Source: Glebionis coronaria (lineage: Eukaryota; Streptophyta; Magnoliopsida; Asterales; Asteraceae). Taken from it: a DNA stretch of 64,000 nucleotides. Shown here piece after piece: positions 48,189 through 59,547 of this stretch (position 1 is its first letter; every line of letters begins with the position of its first letter). The stretch lies in assembly GCA_025667525.1 (NCBI GenBank), contig CM046882.1:526716618-526780617 (forward strand), written 5' to 3'. The notes under the pieces are model-generated. The model made no database searches. It had not been told where the DNA came from and worked only from the letters and a program-made list of their open reading frames with translations. The translations under genes and the position numbers were made by a program.

Positions 48189-48204
48189 CTTAATCAGGAA
48201 CTTC

Positions 48205-48219
48205 GGCTCTTGATACCAA
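48205..48219 (-). other. TRIM primer-binding site
   Basis: Minus strand TTTGGTATCAAGAGC, the Met-type site TGGTATCAGAGC with one extra A, 2 nt inside the LTR. Confidence 0.65.
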
Positions 48220-48221
48220 AC

Positions 48222-48640
48222 TGATGTAGTTTAAACAAGGATAGATAATTGAATCTGTTTATTCCAAAGAATGCCAGAAACAATCCTTCCAACTATCGTT
48301 GATTCAAAAAGAATACTGATAATCAAGTAACTCCAACAATCGTTGATTCAACGAATACCCGATTATTTGGATGAAATCAAATAATAAACCCTAACCTGGA
48401 TTTAAGTTGATTAACAGAAGACTAAATAGTCATTTTTTTATTCATATCTCAATAATCCTTACAATGAATCAAAGTCCTAATTTTATAGGAAAACTAAACT
48501 TAGGGAAAAAGAAAACAATATTCTTCCCAGGACACACAAAATAAAAATATTAAATAAAAGATACACAAAATAAGAAAACTAAACAAAAGATGTCACAAAA
48601 TAAAACAAAATAAGAAGTTTATTCTTATGTTCCTCCATCA
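48222..48640 (-). repeat. TRIM 5' LTR (419 bp)
   Basis: Second LTR copy; ends TCCTCCATCA at 48640, next to the palindrome border. Confidence 0.88.
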
Positions 48641-48674
48641 CTAATGATGGAGGAGCATAAGAATAAACTTCTTA
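48611..48674. repeat. 30 bp inverted repeat at the TRIM-gypsy border
   Basis: The last 30 bp of the LTR (TAAGAAGTTTATTCTTATG and on to CCATCA, 48611-48640) are followed by a 4 bp spacer CTAA and their reverse complement (48645-48674), with one mismatch. The outer arm matches the other LTR's version of the end exactly. The gypsy RNase H frame reads into this arm and stops. Confidence 0.9.
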
Positions 48675-49352
48675 TGAAACAAATAATGGCGCCAATGCTT
48701 CACAGCTTGGACCACTGCATAAAACTCCAAGTCATAAGTAGAGTAGCTCGACTTCGGCCCTGTCAACTTCTCGCTAAAGTAGGCAACAGGCCGCCCACCC
48801 TGACTAAGAACTCCACCAATTGCAACCTTAGAAGCATCAGTATGAAGCTCAAAAATTTTAGAAAAGTCAGACAATACCAGGATTGGCGCTGTAGTAAGCT
48901 TTTCTTTGACAACCTGAAAAGCTATCTCTGCTTCCTCCGTCCAAACAAATGACTTACCCGTCATACAGTCTGTCAAAGGGGCCATAATGGAACTGAAATT
49001 GGGGATAAACCGCCTATAGAAAGAAGCAAGACCATGGAAACTCCAAAGTTCAGTAATGGTAGTTGGAGTTGGCCACTCCTGAACAGCTGCTACCTTAGAT
49101 TCATCCACCTGTATGCCATCACCAGAAACAACATACCCTAAAAACAAAACTTTAGGGGTCATGAACACACACTTCTTCGTGGCTGCATAAAAATTATCCT
49201 TCCGAAGCAAGGTCAAGACCTGCCTCACATGATTGACATGCTCATTATAAGAAGAACTATAAATAAGAATGTCATCAAAATAAACAACCACAAACTTGCC
49301 AATAAAAGGCCTGAGCAGTTGATTCATCACACGCATAAATGTGCTTGGTGCG
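48675..49352 (-). pseudogene. CRM/Galadriel-type gypsy: RT C-terminal half and RNase H
   Basis: Continues, across the Athila-like insertion, the RT at 63174-63736. Contains [15 protein letters not shown], the catalytic box [14 protein letters not shown] (FDD intact), [33 protein letters not shown], then RNase [19 protein letters not shown] and [18 protein letters not shown]. It breaks off at HYLFHKKF, where the TRIM-derived inverted arm begins. The remaining RNase H and integrase are not in the window. It would be active-site competent but is physically severed. Confidence 0.9.
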
Positions 49353-52300
49353 TGATAGGTGTAGAAATACGCGTTTAGGAAAAAGAGCGTATAAATGCGG
49401 CAAGTATTAACCTCGACGATTTAGGAAAACCGAAGAATTGAATAAATGCGGGTTCGTTCTCGAAGGAGGTGTGTGTATTAATGTGCCAATATATAAAATA
49501 ACAATGTTTGGATTAGTGACGTTTTTGGTTTAGAAGAGAAAAAGTAAAGACGAGCTACGACTACGATTTAAACTACGACGTTGACGTAAAACGATGACGT
49601 AATTACGTAATATGCGACAAAATTAAAAATTAAACCTAAAAATTAATTAAAAATTAAAACTAAGTCTAAAATAATATAAATAAGAATAAAAATCCAACAA
49701 ATATATTTTAAAACCTTTTATTAATTAAATATTCAATTTTTAATGCTGATTAAAGCCCAAAAATTAAATATAATTAACAAAATGTCTAAAATATTAATTT
49801 ATTGAACTAATAAGTCACTTATATTATTTAAAGACTAAAAACTATTTTTCCTAAATTTTAAAAACTATTATTCTATTTTTTAAATCACTAAAAACTATTT
49901 TTAAATTAAAATAATCCTAAAAAATAATAAAATAATGCCAAAATTAATTTGACAATTTTAAAAATCCTAAATTACACTATTGAACAGTAGAAAAATGACA
50001 AAGTTTGAAAAATAAATTTGCACTAAAAGACAAAACAGTTTAATAATTAAACCCTAATTAACCTAATTTAATTATAAAAAATAATTAAAACAGTGAACAG
50101 TAAAAAAATTTTAAACTAAAAATCTTAAACTAATTTTCTAAATCTAAGAAAAATTTTAAAACTGATAAATACAACTTTTCTACACTAAAAGACAAAAACT
50201 GAATAATAAAAAGTTAATTAAAATAACTAAATTATGAAAAAAATAGCAAATGAATAGTAACCTAAAAATAAATTATACTGAAAAATCAGAATTTAAAAAA
50301 GAAAAATAATGCAAAAAGTTTCAGGTCCTAATTCCTAAATTACTTCACTAAAGACAAAAAAAAGAGAAACTGATTGTGACCCCTTGACTGTTTTTGTCTT
50401 ATAGCCAAGCAGGGGAAACTATTACACTAGCAGTGGGAATCTTGTTCCCACTGGTAGCATAAAAAACGGGTCTGGTGGTTTTTCAGCTTAGGAAAGTTGT
50501 TGCTGGTGGCTTTTTCTTGGATACAAGGGCACCCCCACACTCATGGAAGTGTGGGGAGTCAGTATAAACAATAAAAACACCAAGCACAGTACAAATTTAA
50601 CACAAAAATCCCGAAATACAGTCACAGATATGGCAAATAAGTTACTGATGAACAGTAATCTGTCAAAAATGGCACAAATATGGATTTTAATGCTCACAAA
50701 CTTGCACACTACTCAACCAAATAACATACAACTTAATAAGACCCTAGTCTAACCAATACTCTAACAGTCCACAAAATTCTAAGGCAAAAATATCCTAAAT
50801 CAAGACAGAAAGTTGAATTTGCTGAATTTGTGCTATCTATACCAAAGTTTGAACATGCACTTGCCTTTTAAACCTATCAAACTGAAAAAATATTAACAAA
50901 TAACCCCTATTAGTAGCATAAGTGGTGTGTTAAGGCAGTATTCAATCCAACATATTGTCAAACATGCAACTAAAAGCCTGTCCCAAACACCCCCTTATGG
51001 CAGATTAATGAGAAAATAACAAAGAAATATCAATTAAGTCACTTAAACTTTAACTGATAAGCAACAAATCAAACATCAAAACATCAATGAACACAAACAA
51101 AATACTAGACTGACACACAAAAGCAATTCATGACAAGCAGATCACATAGCATATACTTTAAAACCAAAAAGGAGGGTTCAAGCTTCTTACCATGTGAGAC
51201 ATACATCCATGCCCTACTAAGGCCGCTGATGCCTTCTCCTTATAGCTTAAAGCTAGCTTATGGGGATGGCTTATGATGATTGCTTAAGTAAAGAAAGGGG
51301 TGGTGGTGAGACTACTTCAACCAAACGCCACCACAAATATCTTCAAAACAAACAAGTCTTCCTTGTAGACCTGCTAAGAAAAGAGAACAAGAGCAAGATA
51401 TCTGATAACAATACAAATAAGCTATAAGGCTGGCTTATAGGGTAAGCAGCTTATAGCTTATTGCTCTAAAAAAAATGAAACCTTTGAAACCCCTTTTTTT
51501 TTTCTTCTTAGACTAAACAAAACCAACTAGACTTTTGAAAACTTCTGATTAAAGAAATGTCAAAACAAGCAAACCAGATGTTGAAATCCACTATCACTTC
51601 ATCCAAAATCTGGTTACAAGATTTTGATAAACTTTGCCTCAAATTCCAAAAAAACAGATTTCTTGAAAAGTTTAAAAAACTGAAAATTAATCTAATTTGC
51701 AAGAGAATACTGATTCTTAAACTAAAACAATGATTTAACTACTGGAACTCAACATTTGCAAATTTAATAAAATTAAACTTTAAATATTCATAAAATTAAA
51801 AAAAAATTACAAATGTTGGAACAAAGACAAACTCACAATCTGAGTGCTCAATATATAGCAATAGATAGAAGGATCTAGAATGAGAAAATTACAACTGAAA
51901 ACCCTATATACAAACTACCAGAAATGCCCTTGAAGTCTTGGATTCGATTTTTTGGTCAAAATGCAAACATGTGAATGTTGATGTAGTCCAGCTGTAATAC
52001 TTGATCTTGTCCGTGTATTGAGTCTTTGGGAACACGTTTTTACCTTGAACCATTGGATTGGTCGTTTTTGGGATGTGTTGTGAAAGTGACATAGCAGGGT
52101 AAGGCTGGGGAATCACATGGGCATGTTGGGGAAGGAATATTTGGGTGGGAATAGGATAAGGGGACCATCAATTATTGATCTGGAAAATATAGTGGTGGAT
52201 TATGTGGTGATTAGGGGAGATGATAATTAGGGTTGATGAAGGATGAATAGTGATCAGCTTAATCCTATTTGGGGGATTCAACCTTGTTAAGCGCGTATTT

Positions 52301-52949
52301 GATTTATTAATCATATTTTGAAATATGATTTAATAAATAAAAACGGGTAGGGTGTTAGGGAATGGGTTGGATAAACGGTTTTGGGCTCAAGTGGTGTGAG
52401 ATGGGCTTATGTCGGGTTTATACTGGGTTTGGGTTTGCTTTATCCAACTTTAACCCCCTAAATTTGCACAACTTGGCATTCCATGTTTTAAACAGCAATA
52501 CTTCCATCCCCTTTGTTAAATACTTTAGGCTAATTGCATTTTCTCCCCTTGTCTTCTTCATAGACTTTTATAAGGGCTTTTAATGCACTTTGTGCATTCA
52601 TCAAGGACCAAACTTGCACATAATCAACATTTTAAGGACCCAAATGCAATTATGAGTATTGAAAGGGTATAAAATGTCAAGTCTTCAAAAGTAGAGGGAC
52701 CAATCTTGCCAAATCTTCAAACTTCAGGGACAATTTTGGAAATTCCATACTTGGGCCCGGTTTCTTGTGCGGCTTCGTTTCCCGTGTTCATTTTTGCTTC
52801 ATTTTTGTAATCTTTTGGTGAATTCACGATATCCGTACCTGAAATACACAATGAACAAATACAAGCACATTTTTGGGTATTTTGATGATATTTTAAGCGT
52901 TTTAAGCCCGATTTGGACGATGAGACTATGTATAAATACAGTCTCATCA
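49353..52949 (-). repeat. Athila-like 3' LTR (3597 bp)
   Basis: Starts TGATAGGTGTAGAAATACGC, ends GTCTCATCA. Features: a 9 bp-arm hairpin CAGTGGGAA/TTCCCACTG (50431-50453) beside an AGCAGGGGAAACT motif; a 13 bp inverted repeat AATAAGCTATAAG (51416-51428 with 51450-51462); a terminal hairpin GATGAGACT/AGTCTCATC (about 52919-52948). Long AT-rich stretch 49620-50300. Short frames repeated in both LTRs show no domain. Confidence 0.92.
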
Positions 52950-52966
52950 CTCCCCCATACTAAACC
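52950..52966 (-). other. Athila-like polypurine tract
   Basis: Minus strand GGTTTAGTATGGGGGAG directly before LTR start TGATGAGACTG. Confidence 0.75.
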
Positions 52967-54818
52967 ATTGCCGTGTCCCCACGCAATGCTAGAATTAAGT
53001 ATCGTAGCACTTCTAAAATTCATTTATGATGACATTTATTGAAGACATAAATTTAAATAAACTACTACATGCGCTTTAGACATAATGTATTGTTTTCATC
53101 ACGAGAACGTGACTTTTAGGATCATAGAACAAGAACACGTGAATGCTTCGTTAGAAATAATTTCGTCGTCCTCGATTTTCACCCAATTCCATGCTAAGCG
53201 TGTAACGAGATCATTGTTATTAGAAGTTAGCAACACGAACACATCTTATGAGTGTTAATTACGAACCTAAACTCCTTTATTCCTAATTGGTATCTCTAAT
53301 ATTTTATTATGTCTTAATGATCACGAGGATACATCATTGACTTATGCGTGAATAGAGATTAAGTCTAAAATAGAAACTTAACGGTGTAACCAAAATCATT
53401 AAATTAATAATTCACCCCAATAGACAACGATGTCAAAAAATTAAGTCAACAAGAAGGATCGATAAACACGGTTTTATAACGGTTTTGAACATGATACTTA
53501 TTACCAAGACTTTTATACGCCCCCTAACGGAAGGGCCTTATTATCTTTGGTTTACCTCCATCTTTTATTCAACTTCGCCATGAAGCTTTTATTATGACTT
53601 CGGTCTTGCCTTGCCTTTTATTATCCGCCTCATCGGTGGTTTTATTAGCCAAAGACGTATATCCTCACGCTAAGGCGAATTTTGGATCTTTAAAGCTTCG
53701 AAGATTAAGGCTTGATTCACTTTCAACTTGGGCATAGATTTTTCGGCCTTGTGAGCTTCAAATTTTTGCTTAATTTAGGTGAGCACTTGAAATCTTATTA
53801 TTAGGTGAAGCTTTTGATTATTCGGGTGCCAATACTTCAAAACCGTGACGCTGGTGATACCTTAATGTTTTCCCAATTTAATTACATGGAAGCTACCAAA
53901 ACAAATTAGAAACCAACAATAGTGACTAAACCGCCAAATCAATATTTATTAACAATTTATTATGCTAAAGCGTGGGGAGAATAAGCTAATAATTACTACA
54001 CATAAGATCGTGACGATTACGAGACTTATAAATAACTCTATCATTTCTCGTCCTCATTTAAGAGACTTAGCCTAAAAAGTTAAGGAATCGTAGCTAAGTG
54101 CTCAACACGCACGGTCGAGTCAAAAATTACTCTTATTCTTACCATCGGAAAACCTACATTCGTGTCTTAAACACTTATGAAAAACTAGAAAAAAATTTAA
54201 AATTTGGCCATTTTTAGCCTTATTTGCAACAAAACGATAACAAAAAGATGAATATTGGATTGCGTGTTGACGCAAGCAAGGTGAAGTATCTACTCACCCC
54301 CCCATACTAAAACTAAACATTGTCCTCAATGTTTCGAGTCTAGGGGTGTAAACACCCCCATACTAGAGACGAAGTCGAATGCTTAATCTCGAGCATGGAA
54401 AGGGTAAAACGAATAACCTAAAAGTCGTTTATGAATTATGCTAATAAGATAAACGTTAGAACATAAAAGGATATCATCGGATATCGGAATCTCCAAAGGC
54501 AACGATCGAAGCTCGAGTGATCCGTAAAACGAACACGAGAGGCTTCAATGATGACGATGAACCTAATGAATCACAATCACAAACAACCACGAAACAAAGG
54601 TTGGAAGAGCACAAGTCCCCTCGTTACATTAAACTAAGAAAGCGATAATATTTACAAGGATAAGCATGAGAATCCCCCACGAGGCACCTTGTTTTTGATA
54701 ACCGAGTCAAAAGCTCGACTCGGATCACCATAAATGTGATCATTTAGGGATAATATTGGTTTGGTCATTTTTGGTGGGACTTACATGATAAACAAGGCCC
54801 AAAAGTACGTGGAGTACT
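52967..54818 (-). other. Athila-like 3' internal region without pol or env
   Basis: About 1.85 kb where Athila elements normally carry RT, RNase H, integrase and an env-like ORF. I see only short frames and no pol motif. It contains the AT-rich run and CCCCCCATACTA-type repeats (52950-52962 and 54298-54309). Confidence 0.7.
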
Positions 54819-57398
54819 TTAAAAACCCGATAAACGTATACCGGGGTCAAAGATAGCGTCTTCGTTTTCGGATGAAAGACGAAACAACGCTATTCCAACA
54901 CAAACCCCAATGGGGTAGAAGAAAAGAGATAAGAAGTAGAAAGGTGGGGCAATGGGTAAGTCAACAACATGAGCTACTCGAGGTAGACTCACACCAAGAA
55001 AACGAAAAGATTTTCCATTTATTGCATCGGTGGAAGACCGAGATTTCCCTTTACAAGCAATTCCGGGATCGTAAATCTCGTCCTCGGTGGAGAAATGGGA
55101 GGGAACATTTGGGGATTCCCCCACACTAGATCCACACCAACCGTCGTCACAAGGAGTAGACGAGGTGGTAGCACTCATAAAACGATGTGATGACGGAGTT
55201 AAACATGTAGAAAAATCTTTTAAAACATTTTCAAAATCTTTTCCTTTTTCATCGTTTTTAAACTCTTTATGAAAACCCGATTGAATAATGTCGAAAATAT
55301 TTGGCGTGTCAAATTCAAAATTAGTCGCGCTAAAAATCCTCACATTTAAGTCTTTGGTGGGAGGGGGTGGCGGATTGTATAAGTTCTCAAAACGTTTGTC
55401 AATAAAGAACACCGCCCCCTCGGGGTCAACATACTCGTCATCCTCATGAACGTCGATCTCATCGATTTCTTCATCAAAGATAGGCTTGTCAAACCACGGT
55501 TTGTCATTCCCCTCCTTGAGTATCTTAGAAACTCTCTCGAAAAGATCACGATCAAGCACGAAACCATCATTCTTTTGTGGGGATCGTTGATAAGTTAGAT
55601 CCTCACGAATGTGGTAAACGTCATTCTCAAATGAGGAGTGTTTATAAGGTAACTCCTCGAGAATGGGACTTGTGTCTATAGCAAGAAAATCATCGACCTC
55701 CTTAAAGAATTCTTCATCATCACAATTGTGAAACGAAGGAGGATCGATGATATGGTCATCAACGTTCTCGAATTCATCATCAAAAATGGGATTATGATGA
55801 AAAATAGGTTCGTATACGGAATTCGAGTACGTTGTGAAAGTGTCGTCATTCTCATCATTATAAGAAATTTCCGACATGAGATCGTCCTCTTCAATTGAAG
55901 ATTTATCAAAGGGTAAATCCTCGAAGATGGATGGCGGATTAGCAAGTATATGCTCGATCTCGGCAAAATCACCATCGCCATCAAAGAAAGTGTCGATGTG
56001 AGCAAGTTCTCGAGTGGATTTCTCGAGAGTCACAACCATGGACTTACAAGTCGAATGACTATGCTTAGGTGACATTTCTATGATGGGTGAGATTGCATTG
56101 GGTTGGGCCACTTCCTTAGCCTTAATGGATTTGGGGCTAGGAGTGGGAGGCACTTCAATGGGTTTAGAAGTATAGGCCTCAAAGTCATGGTCCTTCGAAG
56201 GTGGTGAAGACGAGCCCATATTGGTCTTTGTCGTGATGGCACTAACGTCGCCCTTCGGAATTGGTGTTCCACTTGTTTCGCTAAAAACATCCCAAAGTGA
56301 GTTTTCATCCATAAATTTACACATACCCTTTTGATTTAGGTACACGTATTCTTTATCATTAAAATCATCATCTTTAAAACCATTTTTCTTAATTCTTTCA
56401 AAACATGCATCAAGCTTCATTCTTTCCGCTAAAGTAAACATTTTGAAATCATTAGAATTTGAATCATTAGGTTTTGAAACCTCGGTTTTTTCATTCTCAT
56501 AAAATCCTTGGGATTTTCTAGCAAAAAAGTCTATTTTCTCATCCCCATATCTCATAGTAAGTCTCCCCTCGTGAACGTCGATTACGGTTCGAGTCGTCGA
56601 TAAGAATGGTCGGCCTAAAATAATGGGACATTTAGGGTCACACTCGTAATCGGATATAACGAAATCCGAGGGAAAAACAAACTTTCCAATCCTAACATAG
56701 ACATCCTCGGCTATTCCAATTGGTATAAGTGGAGTACAATTTGCAAGCTCGATGGTCATGTTCGTGGGGGTAAGTCTAGGCAATCTCATCAATTTCCAAA
56801 GAGAATGAGGCATGAGATTGATGCTAGCACCTAAATCGGCAAGGGCTAAACATCCCTCAATCTCAGAAAAATCACAAGGTAGTAGAAATTGGCCCGGATC
56901 CTTTTCCTTTCTCGGCATACGCCTTTTGGGTTTTTTAAGAAGGATTGAAGCACAAGTTTCTTCAAGGATTACTTTGGTAAGGTCGACAAAGCTCTCTTTT
57001 TGAACCGTGGATGGAATTTGAGGTACACGAGGGTGTGCACTCTTTTCCTTGGTCGCCACGTTCACCCCATCGACCTTAGAACAAGAAGACGTCTTAGAAG
57101 TCGAGGGTTGAGAGGGATAAACAACACGGAATCCTTCAAGGTTAGGGGTAATCACACGACCTTTCTCACGAGACGAGGCGGCTTTACATTGTTCTTTCGG
57201 ATTAGCAACGGTGTCTCTAGGTAACGAACTTGATGACGAACCCGAGGCTTTGTTCATAATGGCCGAAAACATCTTTTTAATATCAATTTGCCCTTGCTCA
57301 ATCTTCGTGTTTTGCAATTTCAATGTATTAGAAAAGTCATTTTTCAAAATACCAATTTCTCCCTCTAATCGTCTCATATTAGCCTCATTCGTTTTCAT
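54819..57398 (-). CDS. Athila-like gag-protease polyprotein C-terminal part (859 codons)
   Basis: Coiled-coil-like start (MRRLEGEIGILKNDFSNTL), a linker, then the aspartic protease: FLLPCDFSEIEGCLALADLG with the ADLGASINLMPHS active site (Asp about residue 188) and CPIILGRPFLSTTRTVIDV near residues 255-275, both as in Athila. From about residue 440 it is a long acidic region (IFDDEFENVDDH, EEFFKEVDDFL, EEIDEIDVHEDDEYVDPEGAVF) and ends in a hydrophobic FYFLSLFFYPIGVCVGIALF, a possible membrane segment, before GIRLSGF. The same frame continues upstream through one TAA (57468-57470) into gag, so the Met at 57398 is not the true start. No RT follows. Confidence 0.8.
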   Translation of the reverse strand: MKTNEANMRRLEGEIGILKNDFSNTLKLQNTKIEQGQIDIKKMFSAIMNKASGSSSSSLPRDTVANPKEQCKAASSREKGRVITPNLEGFRVVYPSQPSTSKTSSCSKVDGVNVATKEKSAHPRVPQIPSTVQKESFVDLTKVILEETCASILLKKPKRRMPRKEKDPGQFLLPCDFSEIEGCLALADLGASINLMPHSLWKLMRLPRLTPTNMTIELANCTPLIPIGIAEDVYVRIGKFVFPSDFVISDYECDPKCPIILGRPFLSTTRTVIDVHEGRLTMRYGDEKIDFFARKSQGFYENEKTEVSKPNDSNSNDFKMFTLAERMKLDACFERIKKNGFKDDDFNDKEYVYLNQKGMCKFMDENSLWDVFSETSGTPIPKGDVSAITTKTNMGSSSPPSKDHDFEAYTSKPIEVPPTPSPKSIKAKEVAQPNAISPIIEMSPKHSHSTCKSMVVTLEKSTRELAHIDTFFDGDGDFAEIEHILANPPSIFEDLPFDKSSIEEDDLMSEISYNDENDDTFTTYSNSVYEPIFHHNPIFDDEFENVDDHIIDPPSFHNCDDEEFFKEVDDFLAIDTSPILEELPYKHSSFENDVYHIREDLTYQRSPQKNDGFVLDRDLFERVSKILKEGNDKPWFDKPIFDEEIDEIDVHEDDEYVDPEGAVFFIDKRFENLYNPPPPPTKDLNVRIFSATNFEFDTPNIFDIIQSGFHKEFKNDEKGKDFENVLKDFSTCLTPSSHRFMSATTSSTPCDDGWCGSSVGESPNVPSHFSTEDEIYDPGIACKGKSRSSTDAINGKSFRFLGVSLPRVAHVVDLPIAPPFYFLSLFFYPIGVCVGIALFRLSSENEDAIFDPGIRLSGF

Positions 57399-58711
57399 GT
57401 AATTTTGAAAATCGTTTGACGAACTATTTTGATTTGAATTAAAGTTCCCTTGGTTTTGATTGTTTCTTTAAAAATTTCCTTGATTACCACTTGAAAAATT
57501 ATTTCCTTGATTGTTATCTCGATTTTGCCAAGTTATATTACGACCTTGATTATAACCTCCTTGATTTTGATTCGAAAAATTTCCTTGTTGATTATTTCCT
57601 TGAAAATTGTTTTGGTTTTGAAAATTGTTGCCGTGGTTATAATTGCCTTGTTGTGATGGACCCGCGTTATTTTGATTAGAAAAATTGTTGTTTCCATTTA
57701 ACGCACTCACATTCGACGTTTGGCCATCCGTAGCCGCACACTCGTAATAATTATGAGGTCCACCACAAAACGTACACGAAACCTCAACCGCCTTCACCGT
57801 AGCGGGAGCGTCTTTCTTTTGCATCTCAATGAGAAAAGACGTAAACACATTCGTCAACTTGTCGACTTTTGCATCAACTCTCTCAATGTCGCGATTAGAA
57901 CTACTAACATTGGCGACATTGGCAACACTCGGTGCGTTGCGGAGTTGGTAAACCTTGGATCGGTTTTCGATAATTATCAATGCATCTTTCGGAGTTTTAC
58001 ACAAAAAGTTGCCACCGGCGGTGGAATTCAACGAATCTTGTTCTTGAAAATTAAGACCGTTGTAAAACGTATCGATTTGGTGCAACTCGGAAAAACCATG
58101 GTGAGGACATTGCCTAAGAAATTCCTTAAAACGATCCCACGCGTCTCTAAAAGATTCATGCGGTTTTTGCTCAAATTTCGTAATTTCATTCTTGAAAAAC
58201 GTTGTCTTAGACGGTGGGAAAAAATAATTAACGAACTTGGAAACGAGATCCTTCCACGTAGTTATCGAATTAGGTGGCTCTTTCTCGTACCAATCCTTGG
58301 CGGCACCATCGAGCGAGTACGGAAAAGCATAAGCTTGACGACATCGGTGTCGAAGTTCTTAAACTTGCTCGTGGCTAAAAGACGATCAAAATTCCGAATA
58401 TGGTCGTGAGGATTATCGGCTTCACGACCTCGAAACTTCGTAGCTTGGATCAACGAAAGCATTCCGCTCTTAATCTCAATATTCTCCGCCTCGATAGCGG
58501 GAATTACGATTGCGTCTCCATAACCCTCGGTGGGCGCTTGGAGCAATTCCATCATAGAACGATTGTCGGCCATCTCGTCTAAGGTCTCTTCAACAACGAT
58601 ATTAGGAACGTCGGTTTCTAATTCTCGTCTACGTCGTCGATTCCTTCGATTATGATTGCGTCGATTCGAAGCTTCACTAGAATTGGAATAATCCTTCGAT
58701 CGAGTGCGCAT
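57399..58711 (-). pseudogene. Athila-like gag, one frameshift and one stop
   Basis: Starts at 58711 (MRTRSKDYSNSSEASNRR), Arg-rich, then IPAIEAENIEIKSGMLSLIQ and HIRNFDRLLATSKF, the Athila gag capsid. A frameshift near 58325 in the TTCCGTAC stretch moves the capsid to another frame (retroviral gag-type residues 58320-58090). From 58085 it reads MHQIDTFYNGLNF, then a single knuckle CTFCGGPHNYYEC and a long Asn/Gln/Gly-rich tail, to TAA at 57468-57470, after which the frame continues into the protease part. Confidence 0.8.
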
Positions 58712-59547
58712 GCACTAAACGTAGAATAGGTGGTAGCAAAGAAGATTCTTTTTGCGGTTTTTCGATTTTTTCAATTTTTTTGGTTTTTGATTGTTTTTTA
58801 ATTTTTTTTTTTTTGGATTTTGAATGTATTACGTAGACACAAATCTACAAATCTCTCCTCGAATCGACTTTCTCGATTAAAGGAGCCTCAAAGAATGAAA
58901 ACGATCACGTGGAGTGAACGCCTTCGATGACTTTAGAACGTTGGTGGAACACCAAAACGTTCAAGAGGGTTTAATCTTGAAAAAAACAAGCAAATATAGT
59001 ATACGTAGATAATACTTGGGCGGCAAACCCTCGATTAGCCCTCTTTCTCAAAACACGCACAAGCAAGCGGAGGAAACGAGGCGGCGCTAAGCACTTAAGA
59101 GCCTTTTTCCTTTAGGTCGTGAAATACAACCGCCTTATACCCACCTTATAGTTTGTGTAAATTGAAATTAAGCCTCACGAAATTATTTATCTATTTTGCC
59201 TTTAAACTTTTGCTTTAGATTCGAATACAATGATCGAGTGATGAAATCCCGAATCAAGGTTGCGTTTTCACGCTTTTGGAGTACTTGTATATTTATTGTT
59301 CTTACGTAGGTACAATATAGTAATAATATATTCACAAGAAAAACGAAAACCAATATATCTACAATATAGTAAAAGATTGTTGTGTGTTTAATTTAGGAAA
59401 ACTAAACACGATTTATTTGGATATTATAATATAATAGATAAAAATAACAAAAATGAGTATGTACGATATTCACGCTTTCCAAAAATTGAAAAGCTAAAAC
59501 GTACTACTCACACAAACACGATACTAATAATAATGGCACACTAAACA
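58712..59547 (-). other. Athila-like 5' leader
   Basis: 836 bp untranslated leader with poly-T and poly-A runs near the gag start (58770-58815) and the three-part conserved block at 59061-59156 shared with Copia-2. No coding frame. Confidence 0.7.
59061..59156 (-). other. Conserved leader block, Athila-like copy
   Basis: AAGCAAGCGGAGGA (59061-59074), TCCTTTAGGT (59108-59117) and a 22-mer starting TTATACCCACC (59135-59156). These match Copia-2 42080-42172 in order, strand and spacing (gaps 33 and 17 nt here, 29 and 18 nt in Copia-2). The two elements are otherwise unrelated. Confidence 0.6.

Larger units (their letters stand above)
47370..48640 (-). mobile_element. TRIM-type miniature LTR element (1271 bp)
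   Basis: Near-identical direct repeats 47370-47789 and 48222-48640 (TGATGTAG to CCATCA) flank only 432 bp. A Met-type primer site lies next to the right repeat, so the sense strand is minus. It has no RT, so it must use another element's enzymes. No target duplication is visible: ATTAC on the left, CTAAT on the right. The right border carries a 30 bp inverted copy of its own LTR end (48645-48674). Confidence 0.85.

Noticed and set aside
48641..48645. CTAAT as a target duplication of the TRIM
   Set aside because: The left flank is ATTAC; it does not match directly, and the right flank is part of a palindrome.
46400..49352. One gypsy element made of the integrase at 46400-47190 and the RT at 48675-49352
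   Set aside because: The integrase wording fits a different gypsy group from the CRM/Galadriel-type RT, and the RNase H end and integrase start are missing between them; better read as two elements.
50488..50752. Short open frames repeated at 60711-60975
   Set aside because: They recur only because both LTRs are copies; no domain and they lie in LTR sequence.
51416..51462. A microRNA precursor in the LTR hairpin
   Set aside because: The arms are only 13 bp, too short, and there is no evidence of a processed product.
57720..58409. 229-codon plus-strand open frame
   Set aside because: Antisense to Athila-like gag, which has recognisable gag motifs on the other strand.
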